From NCBI RefSeq assembly GCF_023704175.1, contig NZ_CP084530.1:2362501-2426500 (forward strand): a DNA stretch of 64,000 nt, written 5' to 3'. How positions within the stretch are numbered: position 1 is the stretch's first letter; each line of letters begins with the position of its first letter. Source of the DNA: Paenibacillus sp. YPG26. GTDB lineage: Bacteria; Bacillota; Bacilli; Paenibacillales; Paenibacillaceae. Below are positions 44,069 to 52,676 of this stretch, piece after piece. Both the position numbers and the translations under genes were made by a program. The notes under the pieces are model-generated. The model worked only from the letters and a program-made list of their open reading frames with translations, searched no databases and was not told the origin of the DNA.

Positions 44069-44911
44069 TTAGAAATTAAAATTGTCCGGATCAGGACCCG
44101 TGCGCTCATTAAGATTCAGTGAATCTATGGCCGCCATGTCCTCAGGGCTTAATTCGAAGTTGAAGATATCGGCATTGCCGGTAATCCGTTCCTCGTGGAC
44201 CGATTTCGGGATGGTGATAATGCTGCTCTGAAGATCCCAGCGAAGGACAACCTGTGCGGCGGTTTTGCCGTATTTATCACCAATCGCTTGAATGGTCTCA
44301 TCCTTCACGACCTTGCCTTGGGCGAGTGGAGACCATGCTTCCACCGCAATGCCTTTCCCGGCACAGAAATCACGAATTTCCTTCTGGCTTAAGTAAGGGT
44401 GAAGCTCGATCTGGTTAAGGGCCGGGATGATCTTCGCATCCGCCATCAAATCCTCCAGATGATGCACTTGGAAGTTGCACACGCCAATGGCTCTGGCTTT
44501 GCCATCCTGGTAGATCTTCTCCAGCGCCTTCCACGTTTCTTTGTACTTGCCTTTAACAGGCCAGTGAATCAGGTACAGATCCACGTAGTCCAGTCCCAGC
44601 TTGCCAAGACTGTCATCGATTGCCGCAAGGGTAGACTCATATCCCTGGTCCGCATTCCATACTTTGGTTGTAATGAACAGCTCATCACGCTTGAGCCCAT
44701 TCTCTTGCAGGGCTTCACGGATAGCTTGTCCTACACCTTCCTCATTCTTATATGCTGCAGCGGTATCAATACTGCGGTAGCCGTGACGAATCGCGGTCTT
44801 CACCGAGCTTACAACCTCGTCTCCATCTTTGACCTGCCATACGCCAAGGCCAAACCAAGGCATCTCTACACCGTTATTTAATCTGACTGTATCTTGCAGG
44901 TGGTTCGGCAT
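44069..44911 (-). CDS. Aldo/keto reductase
   Basis: NADPH-dependent carbonyl reductase of 280 residues, the usual length for bacterial AKR5-type enzymes. The catalytic tetrad is complete: D49 and Y54 (SIDTAAAY), K83 (TTKVW) and H116 (LIHWP). The C-terminal IPKSVHEERITGN motif binds the NADPH phosphate. Relatives reduce methylglyoxal, glyoxal or 2,5-diketogluconate. AAGGAGG lies ten bases before the ATG. A TATAAT box with an adjacent AGGCA-TGCCT dyad is upstream. It is expressed alone. Confidence 0.93.
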   Translation of the reverse strand: MPNHLQDTVRLNNGVEMPWFGLGVWQVKDGDEVVSSVKTAIRHGYRSIDTAAAYKNEEGVGQAIREALQENGLKRDELFITTKVWNADQGYESTLAAIDDSLGKLGLDYVDLYLIHWPVKGKYKETWKALEKIYQDGKARAIGVCNFQVHHLEDLMADAKIIPALNQIELHPYLSQKEIRDFCAGKGIAVEAWSPLAQGKVVKDETIQAIGDKYGKTAAQVVLRWDLQSSIITIPKSVHEERITGNADIFNFELSPEDMAAIDSLNLNERTGPDPDNFNF

Positions 44912-44958
44912 AAGTGTAAATCCTCCTTAGATTGTAATTGCTTAGTTAACTCATGAAT

Positions 44959-44977
44959 ATTATAGGCAGCCATGCCT
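44959..44977 (-). promoter_or_regulatory. Promoter -10 box and dyad of the aldo/keto reductase gene
   Basis: On the minus strand TATAAT (44959-44964) directly follows AGGCA-TGGC-TGCCT (44964-44977), a five-base-arm dyad. A suitable -35 sequence is not clear, which is usual for activator-dependent promoters. Confidence 0.4.
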
Positions 44978-45053
44978 TGAAAGAAAAGAAGGCACATATT
45001 TGATACTTACCCAATCGAAGGGTAATATTCCCTTTGGAAGTCTGTTTTTATGA

Positions 45054-46040
45054 CTAATACAACTGGTTGCTGGAAATCGCCTGCCGCAAGACAGCTATCT
45101 CAGCCTGGGTCATCTCATACCCGGCAAGCTCACCTGCCGCCTCAGGAGGAATCACACCCGCAAGCACGAGGCACCATAACATCCGCAAAATGTACTTATC
45201 CATCGGCTCAACAAATGCCGCTTCGGCAAACCCATCAATCCGCGCAGATAAGTCCATGAATTTAACATAATTACCCTCTTTGTAAGCCTGGATCAGGTCG
45301 GCCTGTATATTAGGGAAGGCAGCTCCGAGTCCAACCAGCGCACTCTTTGCTCCGCGCATGAGAGAATATCCGAACATCCGGTCCTCTCCGGTGAGATTCA
45401 GCTTGTCCGGAAAGTGATTCATTAGCAAGGTGGAGACATCCTGCATGGTCATAACACTGTCCAGCGTGGCCAGCTTGATCCCGATCACTTGGGGCAGCTT
45501 CAGCAGCCGCTCAAGTACCTCAGTCGTGTATTTGATCCCTCCAGCCTGCTCATACAGGTAGAATAGAATCAACGGATATCCTTGATCCGCAAGACTCTGA
45601 TGATAGGCAATAATGGCTTCATCCCGCTCAGCTGCCGGGAGATCACGGAAGATGACCGGCGGGAAGACCAGCAGGGCGTCTGCCCCCCAGCCCATTGCAT
45701 CGGCAGCCATCGCGTGGCTTGAAGATAACCAGCTCTTAACACTCTCTTCTCCCTGCAATGATGAATCAATAAGTGAACCCACACCTGCAACAATCGTCTG
45801 CTCAGGCTTAAGTGCGCTCCTCCAGCACCGGATTATGTATTCCCTCTCGGGTCTTGTCAGCTGAAGACCTCTTCCGGTATGCACCCAAAGGGCAACCCCA
45901 AGAATTCTCTGCGCGGCCATATACTGCGCGTACTTCTCGTGAGCTTCCGTATGGATGCTTCTGTCCGCCGAACGTGGAACAGGAACAGCCGGAATGATTC
46001 CCCCAGTTAACTGTTCCCTGATCTGTTTATAGTCCCGCAT
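45054..46040 (-). CDS. DapA-superfamily aldolase/lyase 1 of the catabolic cluster
   Basis: Class I aldolase-type TIM barrel of 328 residues. The Schiff-base lysine is K189 (GIKLAT) and a tyrosine pair (LFYLYEQ, 160-164) lies where the DapA proton-relay Tyr is expected. The first strand IIPAVPVPR replaces the common ALVTPF, and the protein is about 35 residues longer than DapA, so it is not the lysine-pathway enzyme. Superfamily members cleave 2-keto-3-deoxy acids or N-acetylneuraminate. It is the last gene of the 45-61 kb cluster, nine bases after the DHODH-like gene. Precise reaction unknown. Confidence 0.82.
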   Translation of the reverse strand: MRDYKQIREQLTGGIIPAVPVPRSADRSIHTEAHEKYAQYMAAQRILGVALWVHTGRGLQLTRPEREYIIRCWRSALKPEQTIVAGVGSLIDSSLQGEESVKSWLSSSHAMAADAMGWGADALLVFPPVIFRDLPAAERDEAIIAYHQSLADQGYPLILFYLYEQAGGIKYTTEVLERLLKLPQVIGIKLATLDSVMTMQDVSTLLMNHFPDKLNLTGEDRMFGYSLMRGAKSALVGLGAAFPNIQADLIQAYKEGNYVKFMDLSARIDGFAEAAFVEPMDKYILRMLWCLVLAGVIPPEAAGELAGYEMTQAEIAVLRQAISSNQLY

Positions 46041-46049
46041 ATGTGCCCC

Positions 46050-47345
46050 CTATACCATGTACAGAAAATATTCCTTGCCTTTGTTCCGGTACCAGGAAGC
46101 CATATCACCGAACCGGATAATGCCATCCGGACAGTCAACCTCCTGATGGTCTCTCAGATGCAGCATCCAGGTGATCAAGCCTTCGGAAGGGTGAAAATAC
46201 AGCTCATGCAGCGCACGCTCAGTCTTGCTCCCTGTGCGCATCCCGAAGGTGGAATTCGGCCGCTGGAAAATGGTATGCATCTGTACGCTCTCCGCCCCCC
46301 GCAGAGCATATTCCACAACCATCCTGCCGGAATTCACATTCCCTGTCCCGGATAATGGGGGGATCGGTCTCTTCAGCTTGCCCTGAATCTCCAGCTTGCG
46401 CAGCCTGGACAGGATTCTCAGATTGCGAGTGCTTAAGTCCGGCCCGCCATAGGCGGCTCCTGCCCTGCCCAGGAATTTGAGGTGTGAATCATACAGCCGG
46501 TTCGCATATACCACATAATCCGGCCTGACCAGCCCTTCTTCCAGAAGGTACCGGAACGACTCCAGCTGGAACCTGTCATCGAACATCGTATTCATCAGCT
46601 TCACACCAAGCTGAATGTCGCCACCGGGAACCGAGGTTTTAATCAAGTGGGGAACTTGTCTGAGCCATTCGAGCACGCTGCTCTTCTGGCTTGCGAGACC
46701 GGAGCCCGCTACCGTCGGACTGAAGTCCTTCTCCATTTGGAGCGGTCCAGTCCCGCCGGCTTCCTTCCACACCTTGTATAACATTTGGGTCGTATACCGG
46801 TATTCATCAAGCTGATAACCGGAGTCGGGCGAGCTCGGCAGGTGATACTTGCAAGAAGGAACGATGACCGTTCCGCGAGGTTGTCCTGCTTCCAGAGCCG
46901 ACCGGTAGAATTCCAGATAGGCGTCCAGGGTACCGTACCATCCCCTCCCCCGCCAGGTCACATTCCATCCAAGCTCTCCCGTCTCCTTGCCGGTGATCTG
47001 ATTCACCACCATCCGGGTCTCCTTAACGGCCCATTCGTTCATAGACCGCTGTCCCAGCGGGTTCTCGGCAACTACGGTCTTCAGGACCACGAAGCCGAGC
47101 CCGGCCTTTGAATCAGCCCGGACCTGATCCACATTCACCGACAGCTGCCCGGATGCCTTGCCAAAAGGGTTTCTAATGGTAACAGTGCCATATCTGGATG
47201 AGACATCTACTCCATAACGGTCCAAAATATACGCTTCAACCTGGTCAGGCATGCCTTCCCGGAAGCGGTCATAATCCGCCTCAATCCGGGATACCGTCTC
47301 TCTGCCTAGAAGCGGCTTGATCGGTAAGATAGGCCCATTCATCAT
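46050..47345 (-). CDS. Dihydroorotate dehydrogenase-like flavoprotein
   Basis: Predicted FMN-dependent TIM barrel of about 431 residues. An N-terminal extension of about 55 residues precedes IRNPFGKASGQLS and GLGFVVLKTVV, which resemble the DHODH phosphate-loop region; near the C terminus SGTGNVNSGRMVVEYALRGAESVQMHT fits the FMN phosphate-binding end (GTGxxxSGxxxxEyxxxGAxxVQ). It lacks the usual catalytic Cys or Ser stretch that I can identify, so its reaction is unknown. The ATG at 47345 lies six bases after AGGAGG. It sits between the M20 deacylase and a DapA-like gene, well away from pyrimidine genes, so a role in the cluster's pathway is more likely than orotate synthesis. Confidence 0.65.
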   Translation of the reverse strand: MMNGPILPIKPLLGRETVSRIEADYDRFREGMPDQVEAYILDRYGVDVSSRYGTVTIRNPFGKASGQLSVNVDQVRADSKAGLGFVVLKTVVAENPLGQRSMNEWAVKETRMVVNQITGKETGELGWNVTWRGRGWYGTLDAYLEFYRSALEAGQPRGTVIVPSCKYHLPSSPDSGYQLDEYRYTTQMLYKVWKEAGGTGPLQMEKDFSPTVAGSGLASQKSSVLEWLRQVPHLIKTSVPGGDIQLGVKLMNTMFDDRFQLESFRYLLEEGLVRPDYVVYANRLYDSHLKFLGRAGAAYGGPDLSTRNLRILSRLRKLEIQGKLKRPIPPLSGTGNVNSGRMVVEYALRGAESVQMHTIFQRPNSTFGMRTGSKTERALHELYFHPSEGLITWMLHLRDHQEVDCPDGIIRFGDMASWYRNKGKEYFLYMV

Positions 47346-47446
47346 CTTCAACCTCCTAATGTGATCAAGGTCATTGAAGACTCTATTCCACACTTTACAA
47401 GCAGTCTCCTGTTCCCGAGGAGGATTTTTTCACCTGGAATTTTGAA

Positions 47447-48637
47447 TTAAGACTTCAATCCTTCTGTTATCCTGAGTGTAAAATCAGCCAGAAACGCCGC
47501 GCCATGCACAAGAGCCTTCTCATCAATTGTCATACGGGGATGATGAAGCGGATATTCACCCCGCACACTGCCTCCGGCACCCACGAGCAGAAAGGCCCCG
47601 GGTACCTCGTCCATATAATAGGCCATGTCCTCACTCGTCATCTGCGAATACGGCAGATGAACAACTGTAACTTCGGCTGATAATTCATGCAATGCTTCCT
47701 CAGCCCATCGGATCAGCTGCGGATCATTCACCGTTGGAGGATAACCGTAAGTGTAGCTAACCTCAGCCCGGCCATTCATCCCCGCCGCCACGCTTGCGGC
47801 CAGCTCTTGAATCCGCTTCGCCATTCGCGCGCGAGTATCCTCACGGACTGCACGAACTGTACCTTTAATCTCCACCTTGTCGGCAATAATATTAGGCAGG
47901 CTGCCACCCTGTATGGAACCCATACTGAGCACAACCGGGTCCGCCGGATCACTCTCCCGGCTGATCAGTGACTGCAGCACGGTCATCACATGCGCGGCAA
48001 TCAGAATCGCGTCAACGCCCTGATGCGGAGCCGCGCCGTGCCCGGCAGTCCCGTGGACCGTGATATTCACATGGTCCATACTTGCCATAATGGTGCCCGG
48101 GCGGAGGCCGATATGGCCGGTAGGCAGATCCGGCCACAGGTGCAAGCCGACAATCGCATCCACCCGCGGCGAGTCCAGCGCCCCCGCTTTAATCATATGC
48201 CGGGCACCGCCCAGCATTTCCTCTGCCGGCTGAAAAATAAACTTCACCGTCCCCGCCAGCTCCCCGCGGAGGCCGGTCAGGATCTTGGCTGCGCCAAGCA
48301 GCATTGCCATATGCCCATCGTGGCCGCAGGCATGCATCCGGCCTTCATGCAAGGAGGCGAAGGGAAGTCCTGTCTGCTCCTTAAGCGGGAGAGCATCCAT
48401 GTCAGCGCGAAGCGCTATAACGGGGCCCGGCCGGCTTCCTTCAAGCAGTGCCGTGATGCCCGTACCGGCAAGTCCGGTCTGCACAGACAGACCGAGCTTG
48501 CCCAGCTCGCCGGCCACATAAGCCGAGGTCAGCACTTCTTCAAAGCCTAGCTCGGGATACTGGTGCAAATGACGGCGTATTGCCGTAAGTTCTTCACTTA
48601 GTGACAGGGCTGTTGTCCAAATGCTCTCTCTAGTCAT
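47447..48637 (-). CDS. M20-family amidohydrolase (N-acyl-amino acid deacylase type)
   Basis: Metal-dependent amidohydrolase of 396 residues. Seen: LRADMDALP (residues 77-85; metal-region Asp), MHACGHDGH near 101-109 with the first His ligands, EEMLGGARHMIKAG near 138-151 with the general-base Glu pair, and a C-terminal LLVGAGG-HHP region with the last His. Family members remove acyl groups from N-acyl amino acids, hippurate or N-acetyl-diaminopimelate. Its start overlaps the regulator stop by 8 bases (ATGACTAG), so the two are translationally coupled. In this cluster it may deacylate an intermediate. Confidence 0.92.
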   Translation of the reverse strand: MTRESIWTTALSLSEELTAIRRHLHQYPELGFEEVLTSAYVAGELGKLGLSVQTGLAGTGITALLEGSRPGPVIALRADMDALPLKEQTGLPFASLHEGRMHACGHDGHMAMLLGAAKILTGLRGELAGTVKFIFQPAEEMLGGARHMIKAGALDSPRVDAIVGLHLWPDLPTGHIGLRPGTIMASMDHVNITVHGTAGHGAAPHQGVDAILIAAHVMTVLQSLISRESDPADPVVLSMGSIQGGSLPNIIADKVEIKGTVRAVREDTRARMAKRIQELAASVAAGMNGRAEVSYTYGYPPTVNDPQLIRWAEEALHELSAEVTVVHLPYSQMTSEDMAYYMDEVPGAFLLVGAGGSVRGEYPLHHPRMTIDEKALVHGAAFLADFTLRITEGLKS

Positions 48638-49967
48638 GGCCTGCTCCTTCCAAGGTTATATGATAGATTTGCCGCGGTCTGCCGCGGCCTGCCGGCTGCT
48701 CTTCCCCGACAATCCGGGCAATCTCGAACTTCTCAAGCACCGCCATGATCCGCCGGGCACTGCGCAGAGTAATGCCGAACCCTTCGGCCAGCTGGGAAGC
48801 CGTGAACGTGGTTGTCCCGAGTCTGTTGCAGAAAGACTGGAGCTTGTTGATCGTGCCCACGCTTAAGCCCACTTTCTTGGCGATGGACAGCAGCTGCGGA
48901 TCCTCACTACGGACCGAATATTCAAGAATCAGCTCGGATCCCATAGGTCCATACACGAGGCCATCCTGCATGATCAGGAAGCAGTTCCCGCCTCCGCTCA
49001 GCTTTGCCTTAAGCAGCGCTTCCCTGGCTTTGCCTTCCGCTTCATTCGCAGTTCGGCCGATTCCAATTCCGATGCTTGCTTTCCACTGAAGCTTCTCCAT
49101 TATTTCGAGCAGGAGCGGCGCTTCCTGGAACCTTTTGGTCGTCTGTTCGATGATCCCCCGGGTTGTGATGAAGGAGACCTCGTCCCCGTCCGTCCATTTT
49201 ATCAGAGCCTGCGTCTCCTCCCCGTAATCCAGCAGAATCTGCTGAAGCACAAGTTTTTTGCGCTGAAGCTCATATTCGGAGGCAACTTCTTTGGATACCT
49301 TCATAAAATTATCAATGTTCATAATCCCGACAGCAATCTGGGTACTGCTGAACTTGAGACTCTTCGCCTCAAGCAGCGCCCGGTTCAGGGTGTCCCTGAT
49401 CGAGGAAAGGGTTGGAACCACCCTGTAGACAGGAACACCCAGCTGCCTGAGACGCTCATAGACCGACGTAACCGAGGTCACCGTAACCTTGACCTTGCCT
49501 TCTCTCCACAGCTGATGATGGAAAGAAACCAGCTCTTCGGTCTCGATGCCTACCTTATAGGACTTCACGTAGAGCTCATAGTCGGTGATGCCGATCTCGG
49601 TCAGCCGCTCTTCAATCTCCTCCCGGTCGAGGACATCCACACTGATCTTAAGCCCGCTCTCATTCAAGTGAAGGACTTCGTCCCGAATGAAATCGAACAG
49701 CACTTTATACAGCGCAGTTCCGGAGTAAGTGACGTGCACCATGGGTTTATCCTTAATTAGCCCGAGGGCGATCTGATACGGGATAGGACCGGTGAACAGA
49801 AGAATATCCGCCAGCGTTCCCACCTCTGCCGCGAGCTGAAGAGTATCTTTTTCATGCTGATACGCTGCTGGGAGCATCGTTAGTCCCTCATACTTTGACC
49901 CAAGCTCCATAACCGTCTGAACTAAATCCTGAGGACCAATTACGGCTACTTTTAAATTCAGGGTCAT
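48630..49967 (-). CDS. Transcriptional regulator with degenerate GGDEF domain and winged helix
   Basis: About 445 residues in three parts. Residues 1-170 form a Rossmann-like sensor region (VAVIGPQDLVQTVMEL start) reminiscent of periplasmic-binding or PrpR-type sensors. Residues 200-340 look like a GGDEF fold whose active site has decayed: the loop reads TDGDE where GGDEF is expected, while the later GIGIGRTANEAEGKAREALLKAK is typical of that fold. The last 70 residues carry a winged-helix region (TASQLAEGFGITLRSARRIMAVLE). The ATG at 49967 follows GGAGGTGATC. It is the only regulator-like gene in the cluster and probably controls it. I do not recognise a named family. Confidence 0.7.
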   Translation of the reverse strand: MTLNLKVAVIGPQDLVQTVMELGSKYEGLTMLPAAYQHEKDTLQLAAEVGTLADILLFTGPIPYQIALGLIKDKPMVHVTYSGTALYKVLFDFIRDEVLHLNESGLKISVDVLDREEIEERLTEIGITDYELYVKSYKVGIETEELVSFHHQLWREGKVKVTVTSVTSVYERLRQLGVPVYRVVPTLSSIRDTLNRALLEAKSLKFSSTQIAVGIMNIDNFMKVSKEVASEYELQRKKLVLQQILLDYGEETQALIKWTDGDEVSFITTRGIIEQTTKRFQEAPLLLEIMEKLQWKASIGIGIGRTANEAEGKAREALLKAKLSGGGNCFLIMQDGLVYGPMGSELILEYSVRSEDPQLLSIAKKVGLSVGTINKLQSFCNRLGTTTFTASQLAEGFGITLRSARRIMAVLEKFEIARIVGEEQPAGRGRPRQIYHITLEGAGHD

Positions 49968-49988
49968 GCTGATCACCTCCATGTCTAT

Positions 49989-50816
49989 TTACGAAAGAAC
50001 ATGGTGCAGGTAAGTCCGAATCTCTGCGAGAGAACGACTGGCCAGGCTGAGGCTTGAATCACCAAAATACTCAAATGAAATATAACCGGCATAACGGGCT
50101 TCGAGAAGCTCAAGGATCAGACCTTGATGATCACAATCCCCTTGAAGGACCGGAACAGGCTTACTGAGATTCCAGTTACGGTGATCCCAGATATAGTTCT
50201 TGAAATGCACGTGGGATATCCATGGGCTGAGCTCACCCAGGACAGGCACAGGATCCTGACGGTCTACAAAAAGATTGAACGGATCATAGATCAGCTCCAG
50301 CTTACCTGGCCCAGCCTCCTGAATAATTGCTTTGATCCGGTCCAGGCGGTCCGCATACGTGTTGTTGTGAATTTCAACCGCTAACCGGATTCCGGCGAAG
50401 GCGCAGCGGTCTGAAGCTTCCCGAAGCCCTTGCATCGTCCGGTTCCACTCCTCCACGCCCGCATGGGCCGAGGGCACATGCCCGGCGAAGGTTCGGATCC
50501 GCGGGCTCCCCACACCCTGTGCGAGTTCGGCCGCCCGCTCAAGCTGAACGAGATCTGCGCCGATATCTTCCGCACTTTTGGACAAATACGTATAAGATGC
50601 TATGGCTGGAACCTCGAGCCCACGAGCCGCAAGAAGCTCACGGGCCTCCTCCAGGCTCCCCCCCTGTCCAACAAAATCCTCAAGATGCTGTGACCACAGC
50701 TCTACTCCATCCTGAGAGAGATTCTTCGCGGCATCAAGCACTTCTACCAAAGGCATTGATTTCAGGCCAGTTGAACAAATGCTGTACTTCCACCGGGGCG
50801 ATTCAGGATTACTCAA
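49989..50816 (-). CDS. Sugar phosphate isomerase/epimerase-like TIM barrel
   Basis: Xylose isomerase-like TIM barrel (AP endonuclease 2 family) of about 275 residues. The metal-binding strands are visible: LAVEIHNN (Glu ligand), LIYDPFN (Asp), ISHVHFKNY (His) and a terminal YISFEYFGD (Glu). Related IolE, IolI and hydroxypyruvate isomerases act on ketoses, inosose and similar compounds. The start is a TTG at 50816 overlapping the Gfo/Idh stop (TTGAGTAA), eleven bases after AAGGAGG; an upstream in-frame start at 51005 would lie inside the preceding gene. It lies in the cluster with the sugar ABC importer. Confidence 0.85.
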   Translation of the reverse strand: MSNPESPRWKYSICSTGLKSMPLVEVLDAAKNLSQDGVELWSQHLEDFVGQGGSLEEARELLAARGLEVPAIASYTYLSKSAEDIGADLVQLERAAELAQGVGSPRIRTFAGHVPSAHAGVEEWNRTMQGLREASDRCAFAGIRLAVEIHNNTYADRLDRIKAIIQEAGPGKLELIYDPFNLFVDRQDPVPVLGELSPWISHVHFKNYIWDHRNWNLSKPVPVLQGDCDHQGLILELLEARYAGYISFEYFGDSSLSLASRSLAEIRTYLHHVLS

Positions 50817-51792
50817 GGAACTGCTCACCTCCTTGCGCGTCCGAGGCATATATAGCTTCGATCGCGGCAATGACGGATCGGGCGTAAGCTCCGGAGCTCT
50901 CCGGTTCCTGTCCGGTTCTGATTCCCTCAAGTAAATCCCTGAATTGGAGAACGAAGGGGTCTTCCTCCTCCTGTTCCCCTGGATTATAGGGCTCATACTG
51001 TCCATGCCTGGAGATCCACAGCCCCTTGCCGGAGATAAGTCTGGCCATCCCCTGCGTGAAGATCAGATCTGTAGTGTCGCCAGACACTCCTTCGTACCCG
51101 GACTGAACAATGGTGGCAGGCAAGCCGTTCGAGGTCCGCAGGAAGACCATTCCGCTGCCTTCCACATCTCCTCGGGGTCCGGAATAACTAAGTGCGGCGT
51201 GGACACGGGCAACCCGGCTCCCGGTGATAAACTGGATTTTATCGATGGAGTGGGCACCCAGATTCATCATAATACCTCCCCCAGATTTCGCTTTCTCAAA
51301 AAACCACGCCGGACGATCCTCCTTATAGTAATGAAGATGACGCGTGTCCTGGATCGCGATAAGTTCTCCAAGCTCCCGCCCCGCAACCAGCTTCTTCGCC
51401 TGAATATTGGCCGGCAGATAGTGCTGGGTATGACCTACAAGAAGGGTAACCCCCGCACGGCTTGCCGCTTCAATTATGTCATCGCATTCCCTTACATTCA
51501 GAGCCATCGGCTTCTCCAGAAGCAGGTGACAGCCCTCGCCGCAGCACCAGATCGCACATTCCTTATGGAGGAAATGAGGAACCGCGATAACCACGATATC
51601 GGGCTTCTCCTGCCGGACCATCTCACGATAATCCGCGTACGCGTTGATTCCATACTCTTCAGCTAACGCGGTTCTTTTGGACAGATTCGGATCAGCCACG
51701 GCAACGGCATCTATCTCCGGCATCAAGTTGATCGCGTCCAGATGGTTCCGAGAGATAATGCCTCCTCCGATTACAGCTGCCTTGAAGCTCAT
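50809..51792 (-). CDS. Gfo/Idh/MocA-family oxidoreductase of the catabolic cluster
   Basis: NAD(P)-dependent dehydrogenase of 327 residues. The Rossmann loop GGGIISRNHLDAI starts at residue 8, the conserved EKP motif with catalytic Lys reads LLEKPMALNVRECDD near 92-106, and the catalytic His region MNLGAHSIDKIQF lies near 176-188. The substrate is probably a sugar or a sugar acid. It is directly upstream of, and overlaps by 8 bases, the isomerase gene, and follows the second permease gene by 20 bases; this suggests that the two enzymes act on the imported sugar. Confidence 0.9.
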   Translation of the reverse strand: MSFKAAVIGGGIISRNHLDAINLMPEIDAVAVADPNLSKRTALAEEYGINAYADYREMVRQEKPDIVVIAVPHFLHKECAIWCCGEGCHLLLEKPMALNVRECDDIIEAASRAGVTLLVGHTQHYLPANIQAKKLVAGRELGELIAIQDTRHLHYYKEDRPAWFFEKAKSGGGIMMNLGAHSIDKIQFITGSRVARVHAALSYSGPRGDVEGSGMVFLRTSNGLPATIVQSGYEGVSGDTTDLIFTQGMARLISGKGLWISRHGQYEPYNPGEQEEEDPFVLQFRDLLEGIRTGQEPESSGAYARSVIAAIEAIYASDAQGGEQFLE

Positions 51793-51812
51793 GCCAGGTT
51801 CCTCCCTTTTGC

Positions 51813-52637
51813 TTACTTGACTCCGGCAGAATTGCTGCCTTGGACGAAATATTTCTCAGCGAACAGGAATACAAGCAGAATCGGGATGAGACTCAGCAGC
51901 GCGGCAGCAACTACGTACTGCTCGCTCCCGTTATATTGACCACCGAGAGACAGAATTCCGATCGGGAGCGTATAATTCTCTTTGGAAGTCAGGAAGATGG
52001 CCGGCGACAGGATCTCATTCCATTTCGTCATGAAGGTGAATACCGCAAGTGTCGCGAAGGTCGGCTTGCACATGGGAATGAAGATTCTCCAGTAGATCTG
52101 GAATGGATTGCAGCCGTCCAGCTTGGCGGATTCCTCATAATCCTTGGGGATGGCGAGGAACGCCTGGCGCATCAGGAAGATGCCGAACGGCTGTGCCAGC
52201 CACTCGATCAGCCACAGCGGGGTAAGCGTATCGAGCATCGCCAGATTTTGGAAAATCACGAACTGCGGGATGATCAGAACTACCGCAGGAATCATCATTG
52301 TCCCAAGCACGACCATGAACAGGGTGTTGCGGAACGGGAATTCGATTCGTGCAAATGCATAAGCCACCATCGAGCAGGAAAGGAGCCCCCCGATCACGGA
52401 TAAAACAGTAACGATCGCGCTGTTAGAGATATATTGCGAAAAAGGGCCCAGCTTCCAGACCTCACTGTAATTGCTCCACTGTACCGGATTGGGTATCCAT
52501 TTAGGAGGTATAGAGGTGAATTGCGCATATGTTTTCAACGAGTTGAATACGGTGGACAGAAAGGGTAGCAGCATAATCAAAGAGCTGATGGTCATGACAA
52601 TATAACTAACAGTTTTGCGTAACTTGGAATGGCTCAT
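51813..52637 (-). CDS. Carbohydrate ABC transporter permease (MalG type)
   Basis: Inner-membrane permease of 274 residues, six helices, CUT1 family. The EAA loop that contacts the ATPase is visible as YEESAKLDGCNPFQIYWRIFIPMCKPT (in parts, near residues 166-192). It lies 40 bases downstream of its partner permease. No ATPase gene is in the cluster, which is usual for Gram-positive CUT1 systems that share MsmX-type ATPases. Confidence 0.93.
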   Translation of the reverse strand: MSHSKLRKTVSYIVMTISSLIMLLPFLSTVFNSLKTYAQFTSIPPKWIPNPVQWSNYSEVWKLGPFSQYISNSAIVTVLSVIGGLLSCSMVAYAFARIEFPFRNTLFMVVLGTMMIPAVVLIIPQFVIFQNLAMLDTLTPLWLIEWLAQPFGIFLMRQAFLAIPKDYEESAKLDGCNPFQIYWRIFIPMCKPTFATLAVFTFMTKWNEILSPAIFLTSKENYTLPIGILSLGGQYNGSEQYVVAAALLSLIPILLVFLFAEKYFVQGSNSAGVK

Positions 52638-52676
52638 ATTCGGAACCGCCTCCTTGCATTGTCTGTAGTCAAGCGC

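Noticed and set aside
50944..51666. 240-codon plus-strand frame
   Set aside because: Antisense to the Gfo/Idh/MocA gene, with no domain and no ribosome site.
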